From assembly GCF_000381265.1 (NCBI RefSeq), contig NZ_KB906254.1, positions 186,001 to 250,000 of the forward strand: DNA of 64,000 bases. Direction: 5' to 3'. Under the pieces are notes generated by a model that saw nothing but the letters and a program-made list of their open reading frames with translations, was not told where the DNA came from and ran no database searches. The stretch comes from Curvibacter lanceolatus ATCC 14669. GTDB taxonomy: Bacteria; Pseudomonadota; Gammaproteobacteria; Burkholderiales; Burkholderiaceae_C. Both the position numbers and the translations under genes were made by a program. Position 1 is the first letter of the stretch. Every line of letters starts with the position of its first letter. Shown in pieces: positions 32,710 to 41,350 of the stretch.

Positions 32710-35655
32710 TCAGGCGGCGGTGGCCGCCAGCGTCTGGTGGTGTCGCCTGACAAATGTTTCGAAGTCGTCGGCCGGCAAGGGGCGGCTGAAGTAGAAGCCC
32801 TGGATTTCCTCGCACCCTTCCTCGCGCAGAAAGTCCATCTGCCAGGCGCTTTCCACCCCTTCTGCCAGGGTCAGCATGTCCAGGGCCCGGGCCATGCTGA
32901 TGATGGCGCGCACGATGGCCCGGTCTTCGGGGTTGTTCTGCAAGTCGTTGATGAATGATCGGTCGATCTTCAGCTTGCTGACCTGGAAGCGCCTGAGCTG
33001 GCTGAGCGATGAATAGCCTGTGCCGAAGTCATCGATCAGCAGCCGGATGCCTTGGGCATGCAGCCGGTCCATGATCTGGCTGGCCCCCGTAGGGTCGTCG
33101 AGTGCCACGCCCTCGGTCAGCTCCAGCCCCACCAGATGGGGGGCGACCCCAGCCTCTTCGACCACCCGCCTGACCAGATCTGGCAATTGGGCCTGGCGGA
33201 ACTGGACCGCTGACACGTTCACGGCCATCGTCAGGGGTGGCAAGCCCTGATCCATCCATTGCCGTAATTGGCCCAGTGCCGTGCGCAAGACCCATTCCCC
33301 CAAGCCCAGAATCAACCCTGTGTCTTCCGCTATCGGAATGAATTCGGCGGGCGAGACGCTGCCCAGTTCAGGGTGATTCCAGCGCATCAAGGCCTCTACG
33401 CCGACCACCGCACCGCTCTTCAAGTCGAGTTGGGCTTGGTAATGAACGCTCAACTGTCCGCGCTCCTGAGCCCGGCGCAAGGCGTTCTCCAGCATCAGGA
33501 CCCGATTGGCATCGGCCTGGATCGCATCGGTGAACAGGCAGTATTGATTTCGCCCGCTGCGCTTGGCTCGGTACATGGCGGCATCGGCGCGTTGCTGCAG
33601 GGCCTGGAAGTCGGTGCCATGTTGAGGGAACAGGGCCACGCCGATCGACAAGGTCACGTTGAGCTCATGCCCCCCCGCGATGAAAGCCTCGGTCGCCAGG
33701 TTCAGCACCGCCTGAGCGAGTTGCTGGGCCTCGGTGGCCTGGGCCTGACCAATCAGCAGCACGAACTCATCGCCACCCAGGCGGGCCACGGTATCGGGCT
33801 CAGGGATCAGGCCGCGCAGGCGGTGGGCAAATTCAAGCAGCAGTTGGTCTCCGATACCGTGGCCCAGAGAGTCGTTCACGTTCTTGAAGTGATCAATGTC
33901 CAGGAAGAAAACGGCAAAGCCCTGCCCGGTGCGCCGGGCGGTGTTCAAGGCCGCCTGGCTTCGCTCCTGCAGCAGAGTTCGATTTGGCAATCCGGTGAGG
34001 GGATCGAAATACGCCAGGCTTCGGATGCGTTCCTCAGACTGCTTTTGCTGAGTGATGTCGCGAAAGGCCGCAATATAGTGGCTGGTCTGCCCTTGGGGTG
34101 CCACCAGACTGCTCACAGACAGCCACTGCAGATAGCGGCTGCGGTCTTTGCGCTGGTTCCAGGCCTCACCTTCCCAATGGCCTTGCTGGTGAATGGCGGT
34201 GCGCACCAGGTGAACGAAGCTGTCGTCCTCGCGGTGGGCGGCCAGCAACTTGGCCGGTCGGCCCAATACCTCGTTGCGCGCGAATCCGGTCAGCCTGCAG
34301 AAGGCCTGATTGACCATCATGATGCGTTCCGTCGCATCGGTCACGACGAAGGCATCGCTGCTGAGCTCAAACACCTTGGCCGTCAGGCGCAGCATCTCCT
34401 GGTCAATCTGCCGGCGCGTGACGTCACGTACCATCGCCACGAACCTCGGCGTGGCCCCCGTCGACACGGACAATCTCGCCACGGAGAGTTCGAATTCATG
34501 GGGGATGTCCGCGTGGTACAGCACGAATGGATGACCGCCCGACCATCCCAGGCGATGGGCTTCCTCCAGTGCGCGCATCACCTCCTGGCTGGCTTCCGCA
34601 TTCAAGGTCTCTTGCAGATGGCGGCCCACCACCAGTTTGGCGTGAAGAATACTGCCACCCTGGACAGGCACCTGGGCACTGAGACAGAGGCCTTCCAGGT
34701 CGAACTCGAACATCGGGTCCGGCACGGCCTGAAGCGTGGCCTGCAGATGCTGTTGTGCCGCTTCGATCTCGGCCGTGCGGGCGGCCACCTGGGTCTCCAG
34801 CCAGCGCTCCTGCAGCCTCTGGCGGGCCAGCAAATACACCAGGTAGCTCAGCAGCATGGACACGAGGGTGGCGCCCAGCCCGTGGATGAGCTGATTCAGG
34901 GGCGAGGTCCAGCCTTCGGACGGGCCGACACTGAGATGCCACTGCGCATTGGGCAAGGTAATCACCCGCTCGACAGGCTGATCGAGCAAGCCCTGGCCCC
35001 CTTCTGAGATCACCTGCCTGGCACCGGTGTCTGGCACGGTTCGCCACAGCTGGTACACAAAGCCGCGTTCACTCAGGCGGGGCAATTGGGCCAGGTTCAA
35101 CACCGGGTCGAGTCGGATGGTCACATTGGTGAAGCCCCAGAAGCTGTCATGCCCCAGCTCATCCGGCAGGAAGACTGGCAGGCGACCCACCACACCTACG
35201 CCCCCCTGGACCAGGTTCAAGGGCCCGGCCATGCTGAGCTGGTTGGCCTGCCTGGCTCGTTGGGCTTCCGGCCGTTGCAGCGGATCCTCCAGCGGGTTGA
35301 AGCCAATGGCACGTTCATTGCCCGCAACCGGGACCACCTGGCTGATCCGTCCCCCTGGCCCCAATCCCAGCATGGTGACGCCGGGATGGAACTGGAGCAG
35401 CATCGCCCCTGCCGCTTCGAATTGGGTCACATTGCCGTGGCTTTGCTGTACCAGCGCGGCCAATGCGTAGTTGGCTGCCAGCGCCTGCTCCAGGGCGTGT
35501 TGCAAGGCCTGGGCATGGTCATTGGCCAAGTCGGACACCCGTGCGACCGCTTCGCTTCTCTGGTGGCTCTGCAAGACCTCGACCAGGGTCAGGGAGGCGG
35601 CCATGGAAACCAGGAAGGCCAGCAGGGCTGCAGTCCAGGGTTTCACGGAGGGCAT
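32710..35655 (-). CDS. Membrane sensor with CHASE, PAS, GGDEF and EAL domains
   Basis: Cyclic-di-GMP turnover protein, 981 aa from the ATG at 35655. Membrane helices at about 8-25 and 257-277 enclose a CHASE-type periplasmic sensor. Two PAS regions (about 302-415 and 424-538) precede the GGDEF domain (about 547-710; GGDEF at 627-631) and the EAL domain (about 722-970; EAL at 754-756, DDFGTG 875-880, KLKID 894-898). Both active sites look intact. The inhibitory RxxD site before GGDEF is changed to PxxD (618-621), so product feedback is probably lost. The frame is open 49 codons further upstream, without support. Net activity cannot be predicted. Confidence 0.9.
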   Translation of the reverse strand: MPSVKPWTAALLAFLVSMAASLTLVEVLQSHQRSEAVARVSDLANDHAQALQHALEQALAANYALAALVQQSHGNVTQFEAAGAMLLQFHPGVTMLGLGPGGRISQVVPVAGNERAIGFNPLEDPLQRPEAQRARQANQLSMAGPLNLVQGGVGVVGRLPVFLPDELGHDSFWGFTNVTIRLDPVLNLAQLPRLSERGFVYQLWRTVPDTGARQVISEGGQGLLDQPVERVITLPNAQWHLSVGPSEGWTSPLNQLIHGLGATLVSMLLSYLVYLLARQRLQERWLETQVAARTAEIEAAQQHLQATLQAVPDPMFEFDLEGLCLSAQVPVQGGSILHAKLVVGRHLQETLNAEASQEVMRALEEAHRLGWSGGHPFVLYHADIPHEFELSVARLSVSTGATPRFVAMVRDVTRRQIDQEMLRLTAKVFELSSDAFVVTDATERIMMVNQAFCRLTGFARNEVLGRPAKLLAAHREDDSFVHLVRTAIHQQGHWEGEAWNQRKDRSRYLQWLSVSSLVAPQGQTSHYIAAFRDITQQKQSEERIRSLAYFDPLTGLPNRTLLQERSQAALNTARRTGQGFAVFFLDIDHFKNVNDSLGHGIGDQLLLEFAHRLRGLIPEPDTVARLGGDEFVLLIGQAQATEAQQLAQAVLNLATEAFIAGGHELNVTLSIGVALFPQHGTDFQALQQRADAAMYRAKRSGRNQYCLFTDAIQADANRVLMLENALRRAQERGQLSVHYQAQLDLKSGAVVGVEALMRWNHPELGSVSPAEFIPIAEDTGLILGLGEWVLRTALGQLRQWMDQGLPPLTMAVNVSAVQFRQAQLPDLVRRVVEEAGVAPHLVGLELTEGVALDDPTGASQIMDRLHAQGIRLLIDDFGTGYSSLSQLRRFQVSKLKIDRSFINDLQNNPEDRAIVRAIISMARALDMLTLAEGVESAWQMDFLREEGCEEIQGFYFSRPLPADDFETFVRRHHQTLAATAA

Positions 35656-35972
35656 GGCAGTGAAGTTGTGTCGGTGATCTGGGTCGATTATGCCGTTCGC
35701 CCTGAGCAGCTGACCGCTGAGCCTTGTGCCCCCTGGCTGCATGGATGCACGGCGCCAGACGGATGTCACGGTTTTGCCATCCCCATGACATGACCCGGTC
35801 ACGCCGGCTGAAGAGACTCCTTCACAGAGCAGCTGGCTGCCCGATCCCTGGTGTGACCCGGATCGGCGCCGAGCTTGCAGCGGTGGGGCGGGCCAGCTTG
35901 GCGGCCCCTTTCAGCATTCGGCGTGCGGCTGACCAGATGCAGCCCCGCCTGTCAGTCGCCCAGGAGCCCACG
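35656..35972. other. Intergenic region between the divergent sensor and acyltransferase genes
   Basis: 317 bases. I see AGGAG (35962-35966) before the acyltransferase ATG and a Pho-box-like repeat at 35763-35780. No clear -10 or other gene is seen. Confidence 0.5.
35763..35780 (+). promoter_or_regulatory. Possible Pho box (weak)
   Basis: ATGTCAC GGTT TTGCCAT has the 7-4-7 layout of a PhoB site, with 11-bp phasing and two departures from CTGTCAT. No -10 follows at the proper 10-bp distance (TGACCC), so it may be chance. Confidence 0.25.
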
Positions 35973-36821
35973 ATGAAAGAGTTGCCCAACCCGACCTTCC
36001 CGCTGTCGCCGATTGCCTTGCCTCGGGGGTCGCTTCATCGAGGCGACCACTCAGCTGAGCGCCCGCACAGCGCTGCGGATGCGGCAACTGGGCGCGGGGG
36101 TATTCAGGTTTCGTGGGCGCGACACCTTGACGAAGTGCGCGAAGCCCAGCGCCTGAGGTTCGATATCTTCGCCGGTGAGATGGGGGCCCGCCTGGCCACC
36201 TCGGTGCCGGGGCACGATGTGGACCTGTTCGATGACTACTGCGAGCACCTGCTGGTGCGCGAGCAGCACAGCGGCAAGGTGATCGGCACCTACCGCGTGC
36301 TGACCCCGGTGCAGGCCAAGCGCATCGGCAGCACCTACAGCGACATGGAGTTCGACCTGACCCGCCTGCGCATGCTGCGCTCGCGCATGGTCGAGCTGGG
36401 CCGAAGCTGCGTGCACGCCGAGCACCGCCAGGGTGGGGTGATCATGGCCTTGTGGGGCGCCTTGGCCGAGTTCATGGTGCGCAACCAACTCGACACCATG
36501 ATCGGCTGCGCCAGCATCCCGATGCTGCACAACGGCGTGGTCAGCGGCGACGCGGCAGCCAGCATCTGGCGCCAGCTGCGCGAGACGCACCTGGCCCCCA
36601 TCGAGTACCACGTGCTGCCCCGCCTGGCCCTGCCGGTCGAACAGCTCGATGACAGCCTGCAGATCGAGCCGCCGGCGCTGATCAAGGGCTACCTGCGCCT
36701 GGGCGCCAAGGTGCTGGGTGCGCCGGCCTGGGACCCCGACTTCAACACGGCCGATCTGCCCATGCTCATGCGCATCGCCGATCTGCCCTCCCGCTACCGC
36801 AAGCACTTCCTGGGTGTCTGA
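35973..36821 (+). CDS. GNAT-type N-acyltransferase, OlsB-like (Acetyltransf_5)
   Basis: 282 aa from the ATG at 35973, which has AGGAG 6 bases upstream; the frame is open 83 codons further but lacks support. The core (EAQRLRFDIFAGEMGA, about 50-65; DDYCEHLLVRE; GTYRVL; ELGRSCVHAEHR) is the pattern of acyl-ACP-dependent N-acyltransferases such as OlsB, which makes lyso-ornithine lipid. No OlsA partner is adjacent; instead the gene overlaps (TGATG) an LpxH-like phosphoesterase. Ornithine lipids replace phospholipids under phosphate limitation in several proteobacteria, which fits the neighbouring ppk/pst genes. The acceptor amine is not proven. Confidence 0.75.
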   Translation: MKELPNPTFPLSPIALPRGSLHRGDHSAERPHSAADAATGRGGIQVSWARHLDEVREAQRLRFDIFAGEMGARLATSVPGHDVDLFDDYCEHLLVREQHSGKVIGTYRVLTPVQAKRIGSTYSDMEFDLTRLRMLRSRMVELGRSCVHAEHRQGGVIMALWGALAEFMVRNQLDTMIGCASIPMLHNGVVSGDAAASIWRQLRETHLAPIEYHVLPRLALPVEQLDDSLQIEPPALIKGYLRLGAKVLGAPAWDPDFNTADLPMLMRIADLPSRYRKHFLGV

Positions 36822-37684
36822 TGAGAACCAGCTTCGAGGCGCTGAACCAGTGGGCCACCCAGGGCCCGCCCGTGGAGGCCGAGGCCGACCCGGGGGGGGA
36901 AGAGGGCCGCAACCGGGTGCGCGCCGTGTTCATCTCCGACCTGCATCTGGGCACCCCGGGCTGCCAGGCCGAGGCCCTGCTCGACTTCCTCAAGCACCAC
37001 CCGAGCGACACCCTGTACCTGGTGGGTGACATCATCGATGGCTGGCAGTTGCGGCGCCGCTGGTTCTGGCCCCAGGCCCACAATGATGTGGTGCAGAAAC
37101 TGCTGCGGCGCGCTCGCAAGGGCTGTCAGATCATCTTCATTCCCGGCAACCACGACGAGTTTGCCCGTGGCTTTGTGGGGCATTCCTTCGGTGGCATCGA
37201 GGTGGTTGAGCAGGCCATCCATACCACGCTGGACGGGCGGCGCCTCTGGGTCATCCATGGCGATCATTTCGATGGCGTGATCCAGTGTGCCAAGTGGCTC
37301 GCCTACCTGGGCGACAACCTCTATGAGTTGCTGCTGCGCCTGAACCGGCACCTCAACAACCTGCGGGGCCGCCTGGGCCTGCCTTACTGGTCGCTGTCGG
37401 CCTACCTCAAAGGCAAGGTCAAGAAGGCGCTGAACTACGTGATGGACTTTGAGGTGGCGGTGGCCACCGAGGCACGCCGCCGCGGGCTGGATGGCGTCGT
37501 GTGCGGGCATATCCATCGGGCCGAAATGCGCACCATCCAGGGCACGCTGTATTGCAACGATGGCGACTGGGTTGAAAGCCATACCGCGCTGGTTGAGCAC
37601 TTTGACGGACGACTGGAGTTGGTGCACTGGAACCCCAGCCTGGGCCAGCCACACGGTACGGCGATCAAGGCGCTCAGCGCTTGA
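36821..37684 (+). CDS. Calcineurin-like phosphoesterase, UDP-2,3-diacylglucosamine diphosphatase type (LpxH-like)
   Basis: 287 aa. Two-metal phosphoesterase motifs are complete and in order: SDLHLG (about 39-44), GDIIDG (about 68-73), GNHDE (about 109-113), HGDHFD (about 146-151) and GHIHRAEM (about 227-234). This is the COG2908 pattern of LpxH, which cleaves UDP-diacylglucosamine to lipid X. It is longer than typical LpxH (about 240 aa), so a related lipid or nucleotide pyrophosphate may be the substrate. Start and the preceding stop share a base (TGATG), so it is translationally coupled to the acyltransferase. Confidence 0.75.
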   Translation: MRTSFEALNQWATQGPPVEAEADPGGEEGRNRVRAVFISDLHLGTPGCQAEALLDFLKHHPSDTLYLVGDIIDGWQLRRRWFWPQAHNDVVQKLLRRARKGCQIIFIPGNHDEFARGFVGHSFGGIEVVEQAIHTTLDGRRLWVIHGDHFDGVIQCAKWLAYLGDNLYELLLRLNRHLNNLRGRLGLPYWSLSAYLKGKVKKALNYVMDFEVAVATEARRRGLDGVVCGHIHRAEMRTIQGTLYCNDGDWVESHTALVEHFDGRLELVHWNPSLGQPHGTAIKALSA

Positions 37685-37730
37685 GTTCATCAACCATTGA
37701 TAAAGTGGAACCCATCGGTCGAAAATGGAC

Positions 37731-37748
37731 TTGTCATGCATTTGTCAT
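37731..37748 (+). promoter_or_regulatory. Pho box upstream of ppk
   Basis: TTGTCAT GCAT TTGTCAT: two identical 7-mers with 11-bp phasing, matching the PhoB consensus CTGTCAT-N4-CTGTCAT in 6 of 7 positions each. The second half can serve as -35 (TTGTCA, 37742-37747), with TATGAA at 37766-37771 as a candidate -10 18 bp on. The remaining 188-base gap shows nothing else. Confidence 0.8.
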
Positions 37749-37872
37749 CAAAAGGCTGGCTTCGGTATGAATAATGTTGGCGACCTGTTCCTGCCCTGCC
37801 GGGTCGGCGGGTTGCCTTCCGGCTGAGTGCCGCCCCCCGGCGCCTGCCGGCATGCCTGTCTGAGGTTTTTGC

Positions 37873-39984
37873 TTGTCCATCTCCGCTACGTCACTCCCGT
37901 CCGAACCTGCCGTGCCTGATTCGGCGCAGCCCTTCCCATTGCTGGATCGCGATCACAGCATCCTGGCCTTCAATGACCGTGTCATGGACTGGGCCCGCCG
38001 CAGCGATGTTCCGCTGCTGGAGCGGCTTCGTTTTCTGTGCATCGTCTCCTCCAACCTCGACGAATTCTTCGAGGTGCGTGTGGCCCCGCACCTGATTGCC
38101 CTGCAATTGCGTGACCCCCGTGGCACCTACAGCAGCAACTCGTTCGAAGCCTTGGCCGTGCGCGCCCATGATCTGGTCGAGCGGCAGTACAAGCTCTACA
38201 ACGACCAGTTGATCCCCGCCCTGGCGCGTCTGGGCATCCGCATCGTCTCGCATGGCGACCGCAATGCCGAGCAGCGTCGCTGGGTGCGCGACTATTTCGA
38301 GCGCGAGGTGCGTCCCCTGCTGGTGCCGGTCGGGCTGGACCCGGCCCACCCCTTTCCCCAGGTGGCCAACAAGTCGCTCAATTTCATCGTGCGCCTGCGC
38401 GGTCAGGATGCCTTTGGTCGCGAGAACGAGGTGGCCATCGTCAAGGTGCCCCGGGTGTTGCCCCGCGTCATCCGCATGCCGGCCCGGGTGTCGGGCAAGG
38501 GGGTCAGCTTCGTCAGTCTGTCCAGCGTCATCCGGGCGCATCTGCACGACCTGTTCGCCGGGCGCGAAGTCACCGAGTTTTCGCAGTTCCGGGTCACACG
38601 CCACTCCGATCTGGCCTTTGATGAGGAAGATGTGCGCGACCTGCGTGCCGCGCTGCGCCAGGGCCTGGAGCACCGCAACTACGGCCAGGCCGTGCGCCTG
38701 GAGGTTTCGGCGGGCTGCTCCAAGTTCCTGTCCGACTTTCTGCTGTCCCAGTTCAGCCTGCCCGTCGGCGCGCTGTACCGTGTGCATGGCCCGGTCAATC
38801 TGGTGCGCCTGACCCAGCTGATCGATCTGATGAACGAGCCTTCGCTGCTCTTTCCGGCCTGGAAGGCCGCACTGCCGCGGCAGTTGCAGCAAGGCACCTC
38901 GATCTTCGAGCAGGTGGCGCAGCGCGATGTGCTGATCCACCAGCCCTTTGAGAGCTTTGATGGCGTGCTGGGCTTTCTGCGCGAGGCCGTCAATGACCCG
39001 CAGGTGCTGGCCATCAAGCAGACCATCTACCGCACCGGGTCGGATTCGGAGCTGATGGAGCTGTTGCGCGAAGGCGTGCGCCGCGGCAAGGAAGTCACGG
39101 CCGTGGTCGAGCTCAAGGCCCGCTTCGACGAAGAGGCCAACATCAACTGGGCCGAGGCACTGGAGTCCATCGGTGCCCAGGTGGTGTATGGCGTGGTCGG
39201 CCTGAAGACCCACGCCAAGATGCTCTTGGTGACCCGCCGCGAAGGCCGTGTGCTGCGCCGCTATGGGCACCTCTCCACCGGCAATTACAACCCGCGCACC
39301 GCGCGCCTCTACACCGACCTGAGCTGCCTCACGGCCAACCCGGATCTGACCGCTGAAATGGACCTGGTGTTCTCTCACCTGGCCAGCCAGAACCGGCTGC
39401 CTCGTCTCAAGCACCTGTGGGTGGCCCCATTCCACCTGCACGCCAAGACCCTGGAGGCCATCCGCCAGGTGGGCCTGGCGGCCGAGCGGGGCGAGGGCGG
39501 GCGCATCGTGGCCAAGATGAATGCACTGACCGATGAGCCCCTGATCCGTGCCCTGATCGAGGCCGGCCAGCGCGGTGCCCGCATCGACCTGATCATCCGC
39601 GGGGCCTGCATGTTGCCTGCCGGGGTGCCGGGGCAGACCGACAACATCCGGGTGCGCTCCATCATCGGGCGCTTTCTGGAGCACTCACGCGTCTTCTATT
39701 ACCGCATGGGCGATCAAGAGCAGCTCTACCTGTCCAGTGCCGACTGGATGAACCGCAATATGCTGCGCCGGGTGGAGGTGTCCTGGCCCGTCAACGACCC
39801 CGAACTGCGCCAGCGCATCATTGATGAATGCTTGGTGGGCTACCTGTGCGACGACCGTGATGCCTGGAACTTGGGTGCCGACGGCGTCTACCAGCGGGTG
39901 GAGCCTGCGGGCGAGGTGGCCCACGGCGTTCAGCAAGCCTTGATGGACCGCTACGGCGGCGATTCCAAACCCAAGAAAACCTGA
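37873..39984 (+). CDS. ppk: Polyphosphate kinase 1
   Basis: Reversibly polymerises ATP gamma-phosphate into polyphosphate. 703 aa. The four-domain layout is visible; the autophosphorylated His is His447 (GLKTHAKMLLV) and the second active-site His is His466 (YGHLSTGNYNP), 19 residues apart as in E. coli PPK. The start is TTG at 37873, with TGAGG at 37861-37865. Preceded by a Pho box, so probably PhoB-controlled. Followed by sixA after 17 bases. Confidence 0.97.
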   Translation: MSISATSLPSEPAVPDSAQPFPLLDRDHSILAFNDRVMDWARRSDVPLLERLRFLCIVSSNLDEFFEVRVAPHLIALQLRDPRGTYSSNSFEALAVRAHDLVERQYKLYNDQLIPALARLGIRIVSHGDRNAEQRRWVRDYFEREVRPLLVPVGLDPAHPFPQVANKSLNFIVRLRGQDAFGRENEVAIVKVPRVLPRVIRMPARVSGKGVSFVSLSSVIRAHLHDLFAGREVTEFSQFRVTRHSDLAFDEEDVRDLRAALRQGLEHRNYGQAVRLEVSAGCSKFLSDFLLSQFSLPVGALYRVHGPVNLVRLTQLIDLMNEPSLLFPAWKAALPRQLQQGTSIFEQVAQRDVLIHQPFESFDGVLGFLREAVNDPQVLAIKQTIYRTGSDSELMELLREGVRRGKEVTAVVELKARFDEEANINWAEALESIGAQVVYGVVGLKTHAKMLLVTRREGRVLRRYGHLSTGNYNPRTARLYTDLSCLTANPDLTAEMDLVFSHLASQNRLPRLKHLWVAPFHLHAKTLEAIRQVGLAAERGEGGRIVAKMNALTDEPLIRALIEAGQRGARIDLIIRGACMLPAGVPGQTDNIRVRSIIGRFLEHSRVFYYRMGDQEQLYLSSADWMNRNMLRRVEVSWPVNDPELRQRIIDECLVGYLCDDRDAWNLGADGVYQRVEPAGEVAHGVQQALMDRYGGDSKPKKT

Positions 39985-40001
39985 CCTGGAGTTTTGCCCC
40001 C

Positions 40002-40463
40002 ATGGACCTGATCTTGTGGCGACATGCCGAAGCTGAAGACGATGCCGGTGCCATGGAAGACCTGGCCCGCAACCTGACCCCTAAGGGGGAAAAGCAGGCC
40101 ATGCGCATGGCGGCCTGGCTGGATCGGCAGTTGCCGGAGGGCTTGAGGGTGCTGTGCAGCCCAGCCCGGCGCACTGAGCAGACGGCCCTGGCCTTGGGCC
40201 GCAAGTACAAATTGCGTGCCGAGTTGCTGCCTGGGGGGCAGGTGTCGGATCTGCTCGAGTTGGCGCAGTGGCCGCGTCAGCGGGGGGCTGTGCTGGTGAT
40301 CGGCCACCAGCCCATGCTGGGCCAGACGGTGGCCCACCTGCTGGGCTTGCCTGAGGGGGAGTGCTCTGTGCGCAAGGGGGCGGTCTGGTGGCTGCGCCAC
40401 CGCGAACGGCAGGGCGAATCTCAGACCGTGGTGGTCACCGTCCAGGTTCCTGAATTGCTGTGA
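40002..40463 (+). CDS. sixA: Phosphohistidine phosphatase, SixA family
   Basis: Histidine-phosphatase-fold enzyme that dephosphorylates phosphohistidine proteins. 153 aa. The RH motif is LWRHAEA (His8), with Arg in CSPARRTEQTA and the second His in VIGHQPML. It lies 17 bases after ppk on the same strand and is probably co-transcribed, a common Burkholderiales arrangement whose functional link is not settled. Confidence 0.88.
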   Translation: MDLILWRHAEAEDDAGAMEDLARNLTPKGEKQAMRMAAWLDRQLPEGLRVLCSPARRTEQTALALGRKYKLRAELLPGGQVSDLLELAQWPRQRGAVLVIGHQPMLGQTVAHLLGLPEGECSVRKGAVWWLRHRERQGESQTVVVTVQVPELL

Positions 40464-40469
40464 CCTTCA

Positions 40470-40492
40470 GGCCTCCTGCTCGGCAGGGGGCC
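40470..40492. terminator. Hairpin between convergent genes
   Basis: 10-bp stem (GGCCTCCTGC 40470-40479, GCAGGGGGCC 40483-40492) with one G-T pair and a 3-base loop; no T-run. Confidence 0.45.
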
Positions 40493-40499
40493 GTTCGCA

Positions 40500-41189
40500 T
40501 CAGGCTTTGCCGGCCTTCTTGGGGGCTGTCACCGGCGGCTTTTCGGCGGCGGGACGGCCTGTCTTGATCGAGGGGATGGCCTTCAGGGCTTTCAGAAACG
40601 CTTCCTGACCCAGGCCCGCCAGCAGACGCACCCCAGCGCGCAGAATCTCGCTCTTCTTGGGGCTGTGGGCCAGCAGGTGGGCACGTTGCTTGAGCTCGGC
40701 CAGCACGTCGTACTCATCCTTGGGGATGGTGAAGCTGTCGCGCACCAGTTTGGCTTTTTTGGCCTTCACTTCGGGCTCGGCTGCTTTCTTGGGCTTGCTT
40801 TCCTTGACCTTTTTGGTGGCTTCGACCTTGGGCTTGGCGGGAGCGGGCGCAGTGGCCGCCACCGGGGCGGCTTTGGGCTTGGCGGCGGGCTTGCTCACGG
40901 CCTTCTTGGGGGCGGGGCTGGCCTTGGCGGCTTTGGCATCCTTGGCGGGGGCCTTCACGGTCTTCGCCTTGGCGGGAGCCGCAGCCTTCACCGGTGGGGT
41001 CGCCTTGACCGGTGCTGTTGTCTTCACGGGCGCAGCGGCCACGGGCTTGGCAGCGGGCTTGACGGCCGGCTTTTCGGCGGCCTTCACCACTGGGGCGCTG
41101 GCTGGGGTGGCAGCCGGCGCTGGCGTCGTGGCCACGGGGGCGGCCGCAGGGGGTGTCGGGGTGTCTTTTTTGTCGGTGGTGCTGGTCAT
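40500..41189 (-). CDS. Histone-H1-like DNA-binding protein (Ala/Lys/Pro-rich)
   Basis: 229 aa from the ATG at 41189, preceded by AAGGAG at the right distance. Residues 1-145 are a low-complexity tail of Ala, Lys, Pro and Val with repeated KxAxPVK-type units, like bacterial H1 homologues. The C-terminal 80 residues are different: ordered sequence (VRDSFTIPKDEYDVLAELKQRA...KKSEILRAGVRLL) that reads like a ribbon-helix-helix DNA-binding fold. A nucleoid or regulatory role is likely; the target is unknown. Confidence 0.75.
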   Translation of the reverse strand: MTSTTDKKDTPTPPAAAPVATTPAPAATPASAPVVKAAEKPAVKPAAKPVAAAPVKTTAPVKATPPVKAAAPAKAKTVKAPAKDAKAAKASPAPKKAVSKPAAKPKAAPVAATAPAPAKPKVEATKKVKESKPKKAAEPEVKAKKAKLVRDSFTIPKDEYDVLAELKQRAHLLAHSPKKSEILRAGVRLLAGLGQEAFLKALKAIPSIKTGRPAAEKPPVTAPKKAGKA

Positions 41190-41208
41190 CAAAACTCCTT
41201 GAGTTAAT

Positions 41209-41229
41209 CGGTATAAACAGTATATACGG
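41209..41229 (-). promoter_or_regulatory. -10 and imperfect dyad before the H1-like gene
   Basis: The minus strand carries TATACT (41224-41219), a good -10, with only a weak -35 at 17 bp. It lies in an imperfect inverted repeat CGGTATA-N7-TATACGG (41209-41229), a possible operator. Confidence 0.4.
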
Positions 41230-41287
41230 TTTAATTCAGTGTTTGTATGGTCACTCCCGTGCCAGCCAGGGGCGTAAGTCTGTGATG

Positions 41288-41322
41288 AAAAAAGCCCCCG
41301 GTTGCCGCAAGGGGCCGGGGGC
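41288..41322 (-). terminator. Terminator of ppx
   Basis: On the minus strand GCCCCCGG ... CCGGGGGC (8-bp perfect stem, 41322-41315 with 41301-41294) is followed by six T (41293-41288). Confidence 0.85.
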
Positions 41323-41350
41323 TGGCAGGCTGGAGTGCAGGGCAGGGCGC

